A stretch of DNA of 64,000 bases from UBA7672 sp965279205 (GCA_965279205.1 OZ257144.1:992001-1056000), one strand, 5' to 3'; positions 1 to 8,395 are shown, numbered from the stretch's first letter. The notes: a model not told the origin generated them from the sequence alone. Translations and numbers: made by a program.

Positions 1-1
1 G

Positions 2-952
2 GTGTTTCTGATCGGCGAAGACCTGGCCGATCCCTATGGTGGTGCTTTCAAGGCTTCACGCGGTCTTTCCACACTCTATCCTGATCGAGTGCTGTCGACG
101 CCAGTCGCCGAGACCGGAATTGTAGGCGTTGCTATCGGCGCGGCGCTTGCCGGTCATCGTCCGATCGCGGAGATAATGTTCGGAGATTTTGTAGCCCTCG
201 CAGCGGATCAGCTGATCAATTCAGCCGCCAAATTCCATTTCACAAGCGGCGGCAAGACCACTTGCCCAATAACGGTTCGCTTTCCGTCGGGTGGCGGGTT
301 TGGCTATGGCCCCACACACAGCCAGAGTCTTGAGCGATTGTTCTGCGGAGAACCGGGCCTGCGCGTCATTGCGCTGAGCCGGCGCCATGATCCCGGCGCG
401 CTAATTCGCCTCGCGGTGCTGAACGATGATGCGCCGGTCGTTCTGGTCGAGCCGAAGCCCCACTACAGCGAACCGCTGCTGCGCAGTGCGCCGCTTGGTC
501 TCGAGTTTGCGGATTTGCCCGGCACTCTTCAGAGCTATCCCCCCCTGCATTTTGGTCCGCCTCGAGGCGTACGCGCGGACGCCACAGTGATCGCCTATGG
601 TCATGTGATTGATGCTGCGGAAGCAGCAATGCGACACGTCTTGATCGAGCATGAATGCTACTGCGACTATTTTGTCCTGACCCAGCTGTCGCCGCTCGAC
701 TGCACGGCGATCCTCGCTTCCGTGGCGCGGACCAGGAAACTCCTGATCGTGGAGCCGGGGGTCGCCGACTACGGCATCGGGGCGGCAATCATCCATCAGG
801 CGGCGCTGCGCTGCGCGCAGTTTTCCGCGCGCTCCGTGGGCGCCCGCCAGCTCCCCATTCCAGGTTCTCAGGAGCTGGAGGAAAGCGTGTTGCCGAGCGA
901 GGCGGACGTCACACGCGAACTCAGCTCCTTGCTGGGTGTCACGCCATGTTAG
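2..952 (+). CDS. 2-oxoacid dehydrogenase E1 beta-like subunit (5'-partial)
   Basis: The product resembles the beta subunit of thiamine-dependent 2-oxoacid dehydrogenases (pyruvate, branched-chain or acetoin type). In this family the E1 alpha/beta pair decarboxylates a 2-oxo acid and passes the acyl group to a lipoyl carrier. The start of the visible frame (FLIGEDLADPYGG, then TPVAETGIVGVAIGAALAG and the region around FPSGGGFGYGPTHSQSLE) matches the pyrimidine-binding domain. The second half (VIAYGHVIDAAEAA, KLLIVEPG) matches the transketolase C-terminal domain. The frame is open to the window edge and the family normally has about 20 more N-terminal residues, so the true start is probably upstream. 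An alpha subunit would be expected just before it. The stop overlaps the next gene's ATG by 7 bases, so the two are probably translationally coupled. The substrate is unknown. Confidence 0.85.
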   Translation: MFLIGEDLADPYGGAFKASRGLSTLYPDRVLSTPVAETGIVGVAIGAALAGHRPIAEIMFGDFVALAADQLINSAAKFHFTSGGKTTCPITVRFPSGGGFGYGPTHSQSLERLFCGEPGLRVIALSRRHDPGALIRLAVLNDDAPVVLVEPKPHYSEPLLRSAPLGLEFADLPGTLQSYPPLHFGPPRGVRADATVIAYGHVIDAAEAAMRHVLIEHECYCDYFVLTQLSPLDCTAILASVARTRKLLIVEPGVADYGIGAAIIHQAALRCAQFSARSVGARQLPIPGSQELEESVLPSEADVTRELSSLLGVTPC

Positions 953-1941
953 AGGTGAAACTACCCAGACACAGTGCAAACGACACTGTCGCACGGCTGG
1001 TCCAATGGCTGGTTGGCGACGGAATGGCCGTGCGCGAAGGGCAGCCAATTGCTGTCTTCGAAAGCGCCAAGGCTGCCTACGAGATTGAAGCCGGCGCCGA
1101 CGGCTACCTTTTTCATCTGCACGCTGCCGGAGCAACGGTCCGCGTTGGCGGACAGATTGCCATCATAGCGGATTCCGGAGCGTTCCGGCCGCCTGGTCGC
1201 GAAGCCGCCGCCGCAACGGCCTCCATCGTTTCGCAGAAGGCCCGGAACCTGATGGGACAACTCGGGCTTACCGATGCCGACCTGCCAGCCGGTGTCGGCT
1301 TCGTCACTTCAGCAACAATCCTGGGACTGGTTGGCGAGGATCCGAAGGCTGCCCACGTTGACTGGAACGACGTTCTGGCGCTGCAAGGCCATAGCGCATT
1401 GGCGCAGGGCGTCGCTGATCTGCGCCGCGAAATGCGCGCGCGGTTCAATCGGCATGTGCCGGCCGGGACTCTCCTGAATGATCGCTGGCAACTCGCACGG
1501 GACCTGGGCTTCGGCGACCACACATCGATCTATGACGAGAGCCTCGTGTTAGGCGACGTCCGGGTTGGAGAGCACTGCTGGATTGGACCCTACACGGTGC
1601 TGGATGGCGACGCGGCGCCGCTGACGATCGGCAACTGGAATTCGATCGGCGCGGGGTCGCAAATCTACACGCACCACACCATCGACTGGGCTCTGACCGG
1701 CGGCGCGGCAAAGTCTTACTCTGCGCCGACGACAATTGGCAGCTGCTGCTTCATCTCTCCGTTGACCGTCATCGGCGCCGGAAGCACGATCGGTGATCAC
1801 AGCTTTGTCGCGACTCGAAGCTACGTACAGGGAGATTTCCCGGCGTTCAGCTACATTGCCGGTGCGCCGGCGAAGGTCGTGGGTCGAGTAGAGATCGATG
1901 GCGCGATCGCCCGTCTCATCCTTGCTGACGCTCAGACCTAG
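946..1941 (+). CDS. Lipoyl-domain / E3-binding-like / hexapeptide acyltransferase fusion
   Basis: This 331-aa protein has three parts. Residues 1-76 form a lipoyl/biotinyl domain with the carrier lysine at K42 in FESAKAAYE. Residues about 95-128 resemble a peripheral E3-binding domain (SQKARNLMGQLGL, then GVGFVT). Residues about 190-320 are a left-handed beta-helix acyltransferase: repeated [LIV]G hexapeptides, a likely catalytic histidine at H243/H244 in IYTHHT, and the usual ending AGAPAKVVGRV. In a normal E2 the C-terminal catalytic domain is the CAT-like type, and that domain is absent here. The start at 946 overlaps the E1-beta stop (ATGTTAG) and gives a complete lipoyl domain. The longer in-frame opening back to 655 lies inside the E1-beta gene and was rejected. 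The inference is that an acyl group formed by E1 is passed from the lipoyl arm to a sugar or other acceptor. Confidence 0.85.
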   Translation: MLEVKLPRHSANDTVARLVQWLVGDGMAVREGQPIAVFESAKAAYEIEAGADGYLFHLHAAGATVRVGGQIAIIADSGAFRPPGREAAAATASIVSQKARNLMGQLGLTDADLPAGVGFVTSATILGLVGEDPKAAHVDWNDVLALQGHSALAQGVADLRREMRARFNRHVPAGTLLNDRWQLARDLGFGDHTSIYDESLVLGDVRVGEHCWIGPYTVLDGDAAPLTIGNWNSIGAGSQIYTHHTIDWALTGGAAKSYSAPTTIGSCCFISPLTVIGAGSTIGDHSFVATRSYVQGDFPAFSYIAGAPAKVVGRVEIDGAIARLILADAQT

Positions 1942-1951
1942 GAAGGATCGC

Positions 1952-2170
1952 ATGCACAGACGCTTTTTCCTGCAGGCAGCGGCCGGAACGCTTGCCGCAT
2001 TTCCCACGACGCTGGTGTCCGCGGACGCGGTGATGATGGTCAACAATTCGAATGGTCCCGGGTCAGCAGAGACACTGGACTTCCTGCACAGTCGCACCGT
2101 GCTCGTGGATGGCTGGATGTTGGCGGAGAGTGAGGCTGCGGCTTATGTGCGAGGCAGGCAGGCACGGTGA
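1952..2170 (+). CDS. Small Tat-signal protein paired with GMC oxidoreductase
   Basis: This is a 72-aa protein that starts HRRFFLQAAAGTLAA, a twin-arginine-like signal followed by a hydrophobic stretch, and ends with a short segment around VDGWMLAESEAAAYV. A good Shine-Dalgarno (GGAAGGA) sits a few bases before the ATG. The stop overlaps the GTG start of the oxidoreductase gene (GTGA). Short Tat-targeted proteins with a W-x-L-[ST]-E-x-E-like tail commonly precede membrane or periplasmic GMC dehydrogenases and act as a small subunit or export escort. By that analogy it may carry the oxidoreductase across the inner membrane. The family assignment is an inference from context and the tail motif. 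Confidence 0.65.
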   Translation: MHRRFFLQAAAGTLAAFPTTLVSADAVMMVNNSNGPGSAETLDFLHSRTVLVDGWMLAESEAAAYVRGRQAR

Positions 2171-3639
2171 TCCGCGATCTCAACACCTTCGCCGCAACGG
2201 GCGTCATCGATACGGACCTGTGCATCATTGGAGCGGGCGCCGTTGGCATCACGCTGGCGCGCGCGCTCTCGTCCACGAAGCGGCGGGTGCTGTTGCTGGA
2301 AAGCGGGGGCCTTGATTCCGACACCAGGACCCAGTCGCTCTATGAAGGAACCAGTGTGGGACTGCCGTACTTCAAGCTCGACGCCGCGCGTCTGCGTTAT
2401 TTTGGCGGGACGACAAACCACTGGGGAGGCAATTGCGGCGTTCTTACCGGGTTTGAACTTTCAAAGCGAAGTTGGGTGAGCGACAGCGGATGGCCGATAG
2501 CGTTGGCCGAGCTTCTGCCCTATTACCAGCGCGCTCAGGCGATGCTTGAAATCGGCCCCTACGCATTTGACGACGGCGTCTGGAAACTGCTTGGTCTGGC
2601 GCCGCCTCCGCTGAACTCGGGCAAGCTGACGGTCCGAACACTGCGGCGCGCCGATACTGTCGTCCGGTTTGGTCAGGCCTTCCGGGCGGATCTTGTTGCT
2701 GCACCGCGCGTCGATGTCGCGCTGAATGCAAACGTCGCGCAAATCGTTCCGGCGGAAAATGGCCGGCGCATCGACGGCGTGGAGCTCAAGACACTCGGAG
2801 GGCGAACGGCGACAGTGCGCGCGCGCGACTATGTTCTCGCCTGCGGCGGCATGGAGAACGCGCGGCTGCTGCTGGCGTCAAATCGGGTGCAGCGAAATGG
2901 ACTTGGCAACGGCCATGATCTGGTCGGCCGCTATTTCATGGATCATCCGTCCATCAAGCTGGGCGATATTTTTGCGCGCCAGCCGAAGCCGGTGCTTGAC
3001 CTGATTGGCGACTACCGGGAACGGCGCATTGGCAAGGTCGTGGTCCGTCCCGGGCCGACCCTGAGCGATGAGTGGATGCAACGGTCGGGCTCGCTGAGCT
3101 GTCGCCTTCTCATCGGCGGTCCGCGCCCGGTCAGCGAAGGTGAGGAGCGCGCACTCCCACCCGCACTCGCCGCCGCGGCAGGCGACGGCCCTCTGATGGC
3201 GTGGCCCGTGTACACGCTCCAGGAGCAGGCGCCCAACCCGGCGTCGCGAGTCTCATTGACCCAGCAATACGACGCCCTTGGCATGCCTCGCATACAACTT
3301 GATTGGCGCCTCTCACAGCTGGATCTGACGACAGTGCAGACCGCCGCCCGCGCCCTTGGCGAAGAGGTGGGCCGCTTGAACGCTGGCCGTCTTCGCCTCG
3401 AACCATGGTTGGCGGAAGGCACGTCGACCTGGGAAGGCGTTGTTGGCCAATGCCACCACATCGGGACAACACGAATGTCCGATCACCCTGGCAGCGGGGT
3501 GGTCGATCGCGCGGGCCGCGTTCATGGAATCGAGAATCTGTACGTCGGAGGAAGTTCGGTGTTTCCGACAGGGGGAAGCGACAACTCGACGCTGACGATC
3601 GTTGCACTCGCCCTGCGCCTTGCCGACCACCTCAAATAG
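2167..3639 (+). CDS. GMC-family FAD oxidoreductase
   Basis: This 490-aa protein has the FAD-binding Rossmann motif GAGAVG at residues 22-27, with the acidic residue after the second strand in LLLESGG. It has the substrate-domain motif GTTNHWGGN, and the C-terminal GMC signature CHHIGTTRM at residue 429 onward, then GIENLYVGGSSVFPTGG. Family members oxidise an alcohol to an aldehyde or ketone with FAD. The dehydrogenase types pass electrons to a membrane acceptor. The protein has no signal of its own but is preceded in overlap by a small Tat protein, so co-export is possible. The GTG start is set by the overlap and by the short distance to the Rossmann fold. The substrate is unknown; a sugar alcohol or sterol-type substrate cannot be told apart by eye. 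Confidence 0.9.
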   Translation: MIRDLNTFAATGVIDTDLCIIGAGAVGITLARALSSTKRRVLLLESGGLDSDTRTQSLYEGTSVGLPYFKLDAARLRYFGGTTNHWGGNCGVLTGFELSKRSWVSDSGWPIALAELLPYYQRAQAMLEIGPYAFDDGVWKLLGLAPPPLNSGKLTVRTLRRADTVVRFGQAFRADLVAAPRVDVALNANVAQIVPAENGRRIDGVELKTLGGRTATVRARDYVLACGGMENARLLLASNRVQRNGLGNGHDLVGRYFMDHPSIKLGDIFARQPKPVLDLIGDYRERRIGKVVVRPGPTLSDEWMQRSGSLSCRLLIGGPRPVSEGEERALPPALAAAAGDGPLMAWPVYTLQEQAPNPASRVSLTQQYDALGMPRIQLDWRLSQLDLTTVQTAARALGEEVGRLNAGRLRLEPWLAEGTSTWEGVVGQCHHIGTTRMSDHPGSGVVDRAGRVHGIENLYVGGSSVFPTGGSDNSTLTIVALALRLADHLK

Positions 3640-3771
3640 GCTTCCGAAGTGCGCGAGCGTTGTCGATGGCTGCATGCAGCGAAATTGCGGGAAGCGCTCG
3701 GATAGCGTGTTGAGTATTTTGCGGCGGACACGACTATGCCCCCTCCCCACACGGGGCAGGGACCCGCGCCG

Positions 3772-6303
3772 ATGAGCGACAGTGGAAAAGCCTGGTTGCG
3801 TATCGCTCGTCGCGAGCTGGCCGGCGGGTTGGGCGGTTTCTGGATCTATCTTGCCTGTCTGGCGCTCGGCGCCTGGGCAATCGCGGCGGCGGGATCGATC
3901 ACGCAATCGTTCAATGCCGGGCTCGACCAGCAGTCGCGCAATCTGCTGGGTGGAGACGCGGCCATCACGCTGTCTCAGCGCGCGGCGACGGCGGAAGAGC
4001 GCGCGTGGATGGATGCGCGCGGAACCGTGTCCGAGGCGGCGCAGGTCGACCTGATGGCGCGCTCGCCATCCGGCGTGAAGCAGATCGACGTGCGCGGAAT
4101 CGACAAGGCTTTCCCGCTCGTGGGCGTCTTCACGTTCAACGAGGGCGCACCCTCGCAGGATGAGGTGTTGGCGAGGCGCGACGGCGCCTGGGGCATTGCG
4201 GTCAGCGAAAGCCTGCTGCGCGATCTCAACGTGAAGGTCGGCGACCGGCTGTCGCTGGGCGAGATTCCGGTCGAGGTGCGGGCGCAGCTGCTGCGCGAGC
4301 CTGATCGGGTGGGTGAGCCTGGCCTGTTCGAACCTCGTGCGATCATTTCCATCGAGGCTGTGCGGGAGGCGGGCCTGATGGCGCCCGGCGGATTGTTCCG
4401 CACCGCCTATCGTATCCTGTTGAAGCCGGAAGCTGCGCCGACCTTCGAAGCCGAGATGAATGCGGCCTGGGAGAAGGACGGGCTGCGCTATCGCGGGCCG
4501 GACGATGCGGTCGATGGATTGCGGGCGCTGCTCGACATGCTCAACACCTTCATGTCGATGATCGGCATCGCGGCGCTCATTGGCGGTGGGGTGGGCGTCT
4601 CACAGGCGACGACGCTGTTTCTGGAATCCCGCCTCGACTCGATTGCGGTGCTGAAGGCGCTGGGCGCGAATGGCGGCACGATCCGCGCGGCCTATGCGAT
4701 GCAGCTTGGCGTTATGGCTGGGCTTGGCGCGCTCGCAGGTATCGCGCTTGGAGCTCTGTCGCCCTGGATCCTGCTGTGGATCATGGGCGATGCGATCCCG
4801 CTGCCGAGCCAGCTTGGGGTCTATCCATTGCCCCTGTTGAAAGCGTTTGTGCTGACCGCCCTGACGGCCGTGCTGTTTGTGGCTCTGCCGCTGGGACGCG
4901 CGCGGGCGACCCCGCCGGCCGCCCTGTTCCGGCGCGAGGGCGGGGAATTGATGGGCAAGGCGCCAGCGTTCGAGCGCTGGGTTGCGGCATCGGCGGCTGT
5001 CGGATTGCTGCTGGTGTCGATGACCGGTTCGGTCCGGCCGCTGGTGTCCCTGGCGCTGCTGGTCGCAGCCGGCGTCGCCTATCTGGTGCTTGCGGGTGCG
5101 GCGCGGATTGTAAAGCGGATTGCGCGGGCAATTGGACTGCGGTCCAGAGGCTACACCCGACTGGTCTTTGCAAACTTGGGAGGACCGGGATCACTGGCGC
5201 CAGTGGTAGCGCCAGCACTGGGACTGGGACTGTCCCTAATGGTGTTCGTGGCGGTCCTGCAAACAAACCTGCTGGGACAACTAAAAGACACCGCCCCCGC
5301 CAACGCCCCGTCGGTGATCTTCCGCGGAATCCCGCAGGCTGACGCCGAAGCTTTCGACACGCTGATGGCGGATCACGGCATCGATACGCACGACGTGAAG
5401 CTCTATCGCCGCGCGCCGGTATTGCTGGGCCGTATCATCAGTATTCGCGGCGAGCCTCTCGACGAAGATAAGGTGCCGCCCGAACAGCGCTGGGTCACGC
5501 GCGGCGAGACGCCGATGACATATCTGGCGACCAAGCCGCCGGAAGCGATCATCCGCGCTGGCGAATGGTGGCCGAAGAATTATAGGGGCCCGCTGCTGGC
5601 GTCGGTGGAAGAGGGTGCGGCCAACGGGCTTGGCCTCAAGGTCGGCGACACGGTCGGCTTCCGGATGTTCGGGCGTGAGATCGAGGCGAAGGTCGCCTCG
5701 CTGCGGAAAGTCGACTGGGCGGGCTTCGGCGCCAATGTCGGCTTCATCATGTCACCGGGCGCGCTTGAGGCATTGGAACCCAAGCACGCAGCCATAGTCA
5801 TCATGCCGCCGGACAAGGAGACGAAGGTCATCAACGCGGTTGCGGCGCGCTGGCCAAGTGTTCTTGCTTTCCAGGTTCGGCGCACTCTTGAGACCGCAGC
5901 GGATCTTTTTGGCGAGGTTTCTCTTGCGGTGACGGCATTGTCAGCAGTGGTGATGACGTCAGGCGTTCTTGTTCTTTTTGGCGCGTTTGCAGCAGCGGCT
6001 CGTCGACGTCGTCGCGAGTCTGCTCTGTTGAAAGTTTTTGGCGCGTCTCGTCCTGCCATTCTCTCTCTTTATGCAGCCGAGTTCGCGCTTGCGGCATTTG
6101 TTGCGGTTGTTCTTGGGACTGTGATGGGCGTCGCTGCGGCTCACCCGATTGTGATTCTTGTGTTCGAAGCGGCCTGGCGTTTCGATTGGGGTCCAGTGCT
6201 CAGTGTGGGAGCAATTGCCGTTTTCGCGGCGGCAACGGGGGGAGTTGTCGTCGGTTGGGCGACTTTGTCCCATCGGCCTGCACGAGTATTGCGCTCGGCA
6301 TGA
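3772..6303 (+). CDS. FtsX/MacB-type ABC transporter permease (YbbP-like)
   Basis: This is an 843-aa inner-membrane protein with an N-terminal membrane anchor, a large MacB-like periplasmic domain, and two FtsX-like bundles (around residues 250-390 and 700-840) with further helices between them. It resembles the YbbP permease group, which works with an ATPase of the LolD/YbbA type and is often beside a TesA-like esterase. Neither partner gene is visible next to it: the GMC gene lies 5' and an unrelated lipoprotein 3'. The start at MSDSGKAW was chosen because an AGGGA lies about 10 bases upstream and the charged N-terminus leads straight into the membrane segment. The substrate is unknown; export or extraction of a lipid or hydrophobic compound is usual for this superfamily. 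Confidence 0.85.
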   Translation: MSDSGKAWLRIARRELAGGLGGFWIYLACLALGAWAIAAAGSITQSFNAGLDQQSRNLLGGDAAITLSQRAATAEERAWMDARGTVSEAAQVDLMARSPSGVKQIDVRGIDKAFPLVGVFTFNEGAPSQDEVLARRDGAWGIAVSESLLRDLNVKVGDRLSLGEIPVEVRAQLLREPDRVGEPGLFEPRAIISIEAVREAGLMAPGGLFRTAYRILLKPEAAPTFEAEMNAAWEKDGLRYRGPDDAVDGLRALLDMLNTFMSMIGIAALIGGGVGVSQATTLFLESRLDSIAVLKALGANGGTIRAAYAMQLGVMAGLGALAGIALGALSPWILLWIMGDAIPLPSQLGVYPLPLLKAFVLTALTAVLFVALPLGRARATPPAALFRREGGELMGKAPAFERWVAASAAVGLLLVSMTGSVRPLVSLALLVAAGVAYLVLAGAARIVKRIARAIGLRSRGYTRLVFANLGGPGSLAPVVAPALGLGLSLMVFVAVLQTNLLGQLKDTAPANAPSVIFRGIPQADAEAFDTLMADHGIDTHDVKLYRRAPVLLGRIISIRGEPLDEDKVPPEQRWVTRGETPMTYLATKPPEAIIRAGEWWPKNYRGPLLASVEEGAANGLGLKVGDTVGFRMFGREIEAKVASLRKVDWAGFGANVGFIMSPGALEALEPKHAAIVIMPPDKETKVINAVAARWPSVLAFQVRRTLETAADLFGEVSLAVTALSAVVMTSGVLVLFGAFAAAARRRRRESALLKVFGASRPAILSLYAAEFALAAFVAVVLGTVMGVAAAHPIVILVFEAAWRFDWGPVLSVGAIAVFAAATGGVVVGWATLSHRPARVLRSA

Positions 6304-6436
6304 AGGTGGGTATGTTCCCGGTGCGTCAGCCCGACGCTTGGGTTCTCAAGAAACCGCCCGCAGCAGTTTGCGGAGACGGGGACGGACAGCCGTCACGAGA
6401 ACGTTGAAGAGGTGGTTGGGCCAACGGGGAGGAGTC

Positions 6437-7381
6437 ATGAAGAAACTCGTATCTTTGGTTGCCATGGCGGCTGCGCTGAGCGCTTGCCAAATGCCGGTGG
6501 AGACCTCGTCGACAGACACAATGGCCACGGCTGCCGCCGCTGCGCCTGCTGCAGTCTGGAAAGCGAAGCGCGGACCTGATGGCGTCCACCCGGACCTCAA
6601 CGGCGTCTGGCAGGTCATGAACACCGCCAACTACAACGTCGAGGCCCACCCGGCTTCCGCCGCCCTGCAGCTCCGTCCCGGCCCGTACGTGCCGGTCCCG
6701 GCTGCCTCGGTCGTGGCGCTTGGCGCTGTCGGCGCCGTGCCGGCTGGCATCGGCATCGTGCAGGGTGACGGCAAGATCCCGTACACTGCTGACGCCCTCG
6801 CGCTGCGCGACGACAACCGCAAGAACGCCGTCGAGTGGGACCCGGAAGTGAAGTGCTATCTCCCCGGCATTCCGCGCGCCAACTACATGGACAAGCCGTT
6901 CCAGATCTTCCAGTCGGACAAGGCTGTGTTCTTCGCCTACGAATATGCAGGCGCAGTTCGCAACGTGTTCCTGGCCGATCCGGGCGAAGCTCCGGTCGAC
7001 TCGTGGATGGGCCAGTCCTACGGCAAGTGGGATGGCGACACGTTCGTGATCGAAGTGACGGGCCTGCTGCCTGACACCTGGCTCGACCGTTCGGGCAACC
7101 TGCACGGCTCGACCACCAAGGTCACCGAACGCTGGACGCCGACGTCCGACCTCACGATGCGCTACGAAGCAACGATCGAGGACGAAGAAGTCTACACCAA
7201 GCCGTGGAAGATCGCGTTCAACCTCTACAAGAAGGTTGGCGAGGACGCCCAGCTGCAGCAGTTCAAGTGCGTCGAGTTCGTCGAAGAACTGATGTACGGC
7301 CACCTGCGCAAGAACCCGCTGCCGGGTCCAGCGGCTGACCGCGCCAAGCGTGAAGCCGAAGAGCGCGCCAAGGAAGAGTAG
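6437..7381 (+). CDS. Exported lipoprotein, paralogue 1 of an unnamed secreted family
   Basis: This 314-aa lipoprotein has a signal with lipobox LSAC, an Ala-rich linker, then HPDLNGVWQVM (a P-D-L-x-G-x-W motif), a conserved cysteine in EVKCYLPGIPR, the motif WDGDTFVIEVTGL, then VTERWTP, the region around YTKPWK and a second conserved cysteine in QFKCVEF. The same order of motifs recurs in the proteins at 8396, 9551 and 25423. I recognise the family as widespread and paralogous in Acidobacteria and some Proteobacteria, but I know of no named function. A strong Shine-Dalgarno (GGGGAGGAG) fixes the start. It ends at a long hairpin at 7381-7437. This is the most divergent of the four paralogues. 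Confidence 0.85.
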   Translation: MKKLVSLVAMAAALSACQMPVETSSTDTMATAAAAAPAAVWKAKRGPDGVHPDLNGVWQVMNTANYNVEAHPASAALQLRPGPYVPVPAASVVALGAVGAVPAGIGIVQGDGKIPYTADALALRDDNRKNAVEWDPEVKCYLPGIPRANYMDKPFQIFQSDKAVFFAYEYAGAVRNVFLADPGEAPVDSWMGQSYGKWDGDTFVIEVTGLLPDTWLDRSGNLHGSTTKVTERWTPTSDLTMRYEATIEDEEVYTKPWKIAFNLYKKVGEDAQLQQFKCVEFVEELMYGHLRKNPLPGPAADRAKREAEERAKEE

Positions 7382-7437
7382 TGGAATCGGCCGCTGGCCA
7401 GACTGCGGAAATCCGTAGTCCGGCCAGCGGAATCCAC
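7381..7437 (+). terminator. Long hairpin at the stop codon of the lipoprotein gene
   Basis: A two-part stem pairs CCGCTGGCC (7391-7399) with GGCCAGCGG (7422-7430). Inside it, GACTGCGG pairs with CCGTAGTC with one G-T wobble around an AAAT loop. GTGGA at 7381-7385 can also pair with TCCAC at 7433-7437. No T-run follows, so it may stabilise the 3' end or act as a Rho-type boundary rather than a classical intrinsic terminator. Confidence 0.5.
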
Positions 7438-7728
7438 TTCCGTCGGCGTTGAACATGTTGTGACAACGCCCTTGGGCCGGACTCCGGTCCGGCCCTCAGG
7501 GGCTCAAAAGACAGGTTGAATCCGGGTTTTCACCTGCCAAGTCGGTCGAAAAGACTAAAAACAGCCGGGCCCGGCGGTGTGACAGTAGAACCCTTGAGAG
7601 CCGGGTAACCCGGGAGTAAAAGGGTCGTAGTTTCAGAGGGGCAAGCGGGGCGAGATCATCGCTCTGGATTGCCTCCGCGGCCAAGGTTCCTGACGGTTGG
7701 CGCCGTCAGAGCAGGAGAGGAAGTAGAA
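7438..7728 (+). promoter_or_regulatory. Structured leader region upstream of the DUF6152-like gene
   Basis: This non-coding stretch has two perfect stem-loops. GGGCCGGAC (7474-7482) pairs with GTCCGGCCC (7487-7495). CTGACGG (7690-7696) pairs with CCGTCAG (7703-7709), just before the Shine-Dalgarno GGAGAGGAAG. The middle part (about 7500-7680) has no gene I can support and matches no riboswitch I recognise. The second hairpin is close enough to the ribosome site to affect translation. Confidence 0.35.
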
Positions 7729-8256
7729 ATGAAAAAGACCCGTCTTGTGGTCGCCGGGCTGGCTCTCGCCGCTCTGACGACTGTCGGCGCCGGCACGGCG
7801 GCTTACGCCCACCACGCCTTCGCGGCCGAATTCGATGCCGACGCTCCGGTCCTGCTTAAGGGCAAGGTTGTGACGGTCGAGTGGGTGAACCCACACACCT
7901 GGATCCACATCAATGTTCCGGACACGGACGGCAAGGGTAAGGCCAAAAAGGGCACCACGCTGAACTGGGCCATCGAGGGCGGCACGCCGAACACGCTGCT
8001 CCGCACCGGCATCAAGAAAGACTCGCTCAAGATGGGCACGGAAGTGGTCGTCCGCGGCTATCAGTCGAAAGACGCGCTGTGTGACATTCACCCGAAGACC
8101 AAGAAGAAAACCTGCAAGGCCAACGGCCGTGACGTGACCTTCCCGAACGGTTGCAAACTGTTCGTCGGTTCGTCGGGCACAGGCGCTCCGAAGGATGGCT
8201 CTGACGCCACCGAGGGCGGCAAGGCCAACCAGTGCAACACGCCGGCTCCGGCTTGA
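7729..8256 (+). CDS. DUF6152-like exported protein
   Basis: This 175-aa protein has a cleavable signal (MKKTRLVVAGLALAALTT, cut near AYA-HH). It then shows the family pattern as I know it: HHAFAAEFD near the mature N-terminus, LKGKVVTVEWVNPHTWI, a tryptophan strand LNWAIEGG followed by NTLLRTG, and MGTEVVVRGY. That is a small beta-rich periplasmic domain like those called DUF6152. The usual family member is about 110-130 aa. This one has extra lysine-rich inserts and a C-terminal tail with several cysteines (KKKTCKANG, NGCKLFV, NQCNT). A strong Shine-Dalgarno and an upstream hairpin precede it, and an intrinsic terminator follows. Members often sit beside the secreted family at 6437, 8396 and 9551, so a shared pathway is likely. 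The function is unknown. Confidence 0.75.
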   Translation: MKKTRLVVAGLALAALTTVGAGTAAYAHHAFAAEFDADAPVLLKGKVVTVEWVNPHTWIHINVPDTDGKGKAKKGTTLNWAIEGGTPNTLLRTGIKKDSLKMGTEVVVRGYQSKDALCDIHPKTKKKTCKANGRDVTFPNGCKLFVGSSGTGAPKDGSDATEGGKANQCNTPAPA

Positions 8257-8282
8257 TCGCCTAAACACTGAAAGAATAACGG

Positions 8283-8310
8283 AACCGCCGCTCGAAAGAG
8301 CGGCGGTTTT
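8283..8310 (+). terminator. Intrinsic terminator after the DUF6152-like gene
   Basis: An 11-bp perfect stem AACCGCCGCTC / GAGCGGCGGTT encloses a GAAA tetraloop and runs into TTTTCGTTT. It separates the DUF6152-like gene from the following paralogue, which therefore probably has its own promoter. Confidence 0.85.
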
Positions 8311-8395
8311 CGTTTGCGCGTTGCTATCGAGAGCGGAACTGACGCGAAGCCATGGTTCGTGCTAGGCAGCCAGTTCGTCTGGATGGGGACTGCAC

